Below are positions 61,903 to 64,000 of a stretch of 64,000 nt of DNA, piece after piece. The notes beneath the pieces are model-generated. The model was not told the DNA's origin and ran no database searches. It saw only the letters and a list, made by a program, of their open reading frames with translations. How positions within the stretch are numbered: the stretch's first letter is position 1; the number at the start of each line of letters is the position of its first letter. Origin of the DNA: an uncultured Flavobacterium sp. (GTDB lineage: Bacteria > Bacteroidota > Bacteroidia > Flavobacteriales > Flavobacteriaceae); NCBI GenBank assembly GCA_943912855.1, contig CALTVC010000001.1, positions 613,885 to 677,884 of the forward strand, given 5' to 3'. A program made the translations under genes and the position numbers.

Positions 61903-62343
61903 TTACTTTGTTCCGGTACTGCCAAAGCCTCCCTCACCCCTGTGGGTATCAGAAAGTACTTCAACCGTTTCCCATGAAGCCTGCTCGTGTTTGGCTATTA
62001 CCAGCTGTGCAACACGCTCGCCATGATTTACCGTAAACGGCTCGTTTGATAAATTTACTAAAATTACCCCAACTTCGCCACGGTAATCGGCATCAATCGT
62101 ACCCGGGCTGTTAAGCACCGTAATGCCATTTTTAGCAGCAAGACCACTACGCGGACGCACCTGTGCCTCATAACCCACCGGAAGCTCTATAAAAAGTCCG
62201 GTTTTAATAATGGCCCTTTCAAGTGGTTTAAGCACTACAGGTTCGGCAAGAACGGCACGCAGATCCATTCCGGCGCTGGCTATGGTTTCGTATGCAGGCA
62301 GGTCGTGCCCTGATTTATTAATGACTTTTACAGTAACAGACAT
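61903..62343 (-). CDS. dut: dUTP diphosphatase
   Basis: 146 residues with all five trimeric dUTPase motifs: AGMDLRA, RSGLAAKNG, DADYRGEVGVI, GERVAQLVI and GEGGFGSTG. It hydrolyses dUTP to dUMP. Lies 3 nt after the flippase gene, in the envelope operon. Confidence 0.97.
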   Translation of the reverse strand: MSVTVKVINKSGHDLPAYETIASAGMDLRAVLAEPVVLKPLERAIIKTGLFIELPVGYEAQVRPRSGLAAKNGITVLNSPGTIDADYRGEVGVILVNLSNEPFTVNHGERVAQLVIAKHEQASWETVEVLSDTHRGEGGFGSTGTK

Positions 62344-62346
62344 AAT

Positions 62347-63804
62347 TTATTTCCTGATGATTTTTAGTAATGAATGTTTTTCTTTTTTGTAGATAAAAAT
62401 GATAAATCCGACCAATGCCAAAAACCCAAATACATAGGTTTGCCTTAGTACAGGCACATAGAATGAAACGGCCGAAAGAAATATAGATAATCCAAGATAG
62501 GTACCCATACCTTTTACATCGTACGGTATAGGGTAATATTTAGCCCCGATGAAATAGGATATGAGCATCATGGCGCCATAGGCTGCCACCGTGGCTATTG
62601 CCGACCCCATGTAACCCCAAACAGGTATTAATGCAAAATTAAACAGCAATGTTATAATGGCTCCTATGCTTGATATGTAGGCGCCCATTTTAGTTTTGTC
62701 TGAAAGCTTGTACCACACCGAAAGGTTGGTATATATACCAAGGCAAAAGTTAGCCAGTATGATAAGCGGCACTGCACGCATACCGTCCCAAAACTTAGGA
62801 TCGCGAATAAGAATTAGTTTAAAGATGTCCGCAAAGGCGATAACTCCAAGCAATATTACCGAACCGAATATTACAAAATACTTGGTAATCATGGCGTAGG
62901 TTTCACGTGCATTCTCCTTATTGGCATGGCTGAAAAAGAATGGCTCCACCCCCATCCTGAACGCGGTAGTAAACAACGTCATGAACAATGCCAGTCTATA
63001 ACATGCCGAATATTGCCCTATCTGATCTACGGGTACATTAAGGTACGCTAATAACGGACGATCAAAAACTTCATTGATGGCAAAAGCAATACCCGCAACC
63101 ATTACCGGCAGGGAATAACGCATCATACGTTTCCATAATTCGGGGTAAAAATGCCATGATAATTTTAAATAGTGGGGCAACAAAAACAATAATGCTGCAA
63201 GGCTGGACATAACGTTTGCCACAAATACGTAGCCTACTTCAAAACCCTCTATATAAATGCTGTCCCAGATACTGCCCGGATAATCCTGTGCCCATTTTGG
63301 CAAGCCCCATAAGAAGAAGAAGTTTAAGATAACGTTAAACGCCACACTACCTACTTTAACCATGGCAAAGTATACCGGCCGGCTATCGGCACGAAGCTTT
63401 GCAAATGGTGCTATGGTAAGGGCATCCAGTACCAGTACCCATATAATAAAATTAATATACTCTTCATCTATCTTCAGTAACCACGAAAGTGTACTCCTGA
63501 ATACTAACGCAAGTCCTAAAAAAGCCAATGACGACCAAAACAATGAAATCGTAGAAGTGCTTACTACCTGCTTTTTATCGTCTGTATTATAGAACCTGAA
63601 AAAAGCAGTTTCCATGCCGTAAGCAAGTACCACCTGAAAAAAAACCAACCAGGAAAAGTTAATGGATACCTGAGCGTACTTGGCCGTATCCATAATGCCC
63701 GGAGTAGTATATAATGGGGTAAGTAAAAAACTAATCATACGTGGTACCACCGTAGCTATACCGTATATGGCCGTTTGCTTAAAGAGTTTTTGCTGGACGC
63801 TCAA
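62347..63804 (-). CDS. Wzx-like polysaccharide flippase
   Basis: 485 residues from a TTG at 63804 (SVQQKLFKQTAIYGIATVVP). About 12-14 membrane helices in the MATE/Wzx pattern. Opens the operon flippase-dut-nucleotidyltransferase-TPR-DUF4292-EnvC. It moves lipid-linked sugars across the inner membrane. The TTG reading from 63831 overlaps the -7 box and was not used; TTG at 63804 leaves a leader of about 18-20 nt. Confidence 0.85.
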   Translation of the reverse strand: MSVQQKLFKQTAIYGIATVVPRMISFLLTPLYTTPGIMDTAKYAQVSINFSWLVFFQVVLAYGMETAFFRFYNTDDKKQVVSTSTISLFWSSLAFLGLALVFRSTLSWLLKIDEEYINFIIWVLVLDALTIAPFAKLRADSRPVYFAMVKVGSVAFNVILNFFFLWGLPKWAQDYPGSIWDSIYIEGFEVGYVFVANVMSSLAALLFLLPHYLKLSWHFYPELWKRMMRYSLPVMVAGIAFAINEVFDRPLLAYLNVPVDQIGQYSACYRLALFMTLFTTAFRMGVEPFFFSHANKENARETYAMITKYFVIFGSVILLGVIAFADIFKLILIRDPKFWDGMRAVPLIILANFCLGIYTNLSVWYKLSDKTKMGAYISSIGAIITLLFNFALIPVWGYMGSAIATVAAYGAMMLISYFIGAKYYPIPYDVKGMGTYLGLSIFLSAVSFYVPVLRQTYVFGFLALVGFIIFIYKKEKHSLLKIIRK

Positions 63805-63828
63805 GTCTGGTCTTTTTTTTATAATCAG

Positions 63829-63836
63829 CAAAAGTA
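63829..63836 (-). promoter_or_regulatory. -7 box of the flippase-dut operon
   Basis: TACTTTTG on the minus strand, 24 nt before the chosen TTG start. No clear TTG at -33. Confidence 0.5.
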
Positions 63837-63900
63837 ACGATATTTTTTTATCAGGCTGAAAAATACCGTTAAACTAACACCCCGAAAAGTGCATAAAAAG

Positions 63901-63925
63901 AAAGCCCCCGCAGTGCGGGGGCTTT
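63901..63925 (-). terminator. Terminator after the OmpA-domain gene
   Basis: 11-bp perfect stem AAAGCCCCCGC (63901-63911) with GCGGGGGCTTT (63915-63925), loop AGT, A run (63895-63900) on the left giving a T tract on the minus strand. Confidence 0.92.
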
Positions 63926-63945
63926 AGTATTATTGTGAAATATGC

Positions 63946-64000
63946 TTATTGTTTTACAACAATGAACTCACTACGCCTGTTTTGTGCGTGTTGTTCTTCG
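63946..64000 (-). CDS. OmpA-domain protein, C-terminal end (truncated by window edge)
   Basis: Only 18 codons remain before the stop at 63946: EEQHAQNRRSEFIVVKQ. The NRRSEF motif is the end of the OmpA-like peptidoglycan-binding domain, and in Bacteroidota these proteins are outer membrane anchors to the wall. The gene continues beyond the window. Confidence 0.8.
   Translation of the reverse strand, partial: EEQHAQNRRSEFIVVKQ

Noticed and set aside
1..64000. tRNA, rRNA, CRISPR array, insertion sequence, prophage
   Set aside because: No cloverleaf, spaced repeat array, transposase or integrase motif was seen on either strand.

Overview
The window is chromosomal DNA of a Flavobacteriaceae bacterium, most likely Flavobacterium or a close relative. 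The evidence is the gene set: Bat proteins, two secreted proteins with C-terminal type IX secretion (T9SS) sorting signals, a carotenoid lycopene cyclase, an alanine-to-valine-style complement of Bacteroidota housekeeping genes such as MetG with a C-terminal tRNA-binding domain, and promoters of the Bacteroidota type (TTG, 17-19 nt, TAnnTTTG). A-rich leaders replace Shine-Dalgarno sites. Several genes can only start at TTG, and several apparent upstream TTG starts overlap a -7 box and were therefore moved downstream. No tRNA, rRNA, CRISPR array, transposase or prophage gene was seen.

Layout. 1-1.6 kb: end of a bat operon (batD fragment, batE). 1.7-6.9 kb, minus strand: FrnE-like oxidoreductase, acyl-ACP desaturase with an acyltransferase, bacilliredoxin, an unknown gene between direct repeats, lycopene cyclase. 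7-12 kb: AlbA_2-domain protein with a small membrane protein, a T9SS cargo protein, a PPP phosphatase, a small membrane protein with a candidate Fnr-type operator. 12.1-13.5 kb: AT-rich Fic gene bracketed by two nearly identical terminator palindromes. 13.5-20 kb: metG, LD-carboxypeptidase, yraN, an ACT-domain protein, a secreted M12-type metalloprotease. 20-25.8 kb: mntR-mntH (MntH fused to a universal stress domain) with an operator-like palindrome over the -33 element, diverging from hemJ-histidine kinase-enoyl-CoA hydratase. 25.8-32.2 kb: unknown secreted protein, ALDH7-type dehydrogenase, DinB protein, metallo-beta-lactamase-fold hydrolase, two RlpA-like proteins, a membrane protein. 32.3-36.4 kb: feoA-feoB-outer membrane barrel-Cys-rich small protein, preceded by SCO1. 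36.6-39.7 kb: M13 peptidase and an orphan response regulator. 39.8-47.6 kb: epimerase-like protein, GNAT-nitrilase fusion, unknown secreted protein, YwqG-like protein, deacetylase, trpS, acyltransferase, unknown protein, RidA. 47.7-52.4 kb: ECF sigma factor translationally coupled to an anti-sigma-like protein that carries both an inner membrane helix and an outer membrane barrel, a lipoprotein, recA, a toxin-antitoxin pair. 52.4-57.3 kb: glycerophosphodiesterase, WYL regulator divergent from rtcB, trhO with an extra C-terminal domain. 57.3-63.8 kb, minus strand: envelope operon flippase-dut-nucleotidyltransferase-TPR-DUF4292 lipoprotein-EnvC-like protein. The window ends inside an OmpA-domain gene.

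The most unusual items are the dual-membrane sigma/anti-sigma pair, the feo operon with its own polyserine outer membrane protein, the MntR operator candidate, the Fic cassette bracketed by look-alike terminators, the Fnr-like box centred about 40 bp upstream of a predicted start, and a family of repeat-built intergenic sequences. All functional statements rest on reading motifs by eye; no database search was possible.
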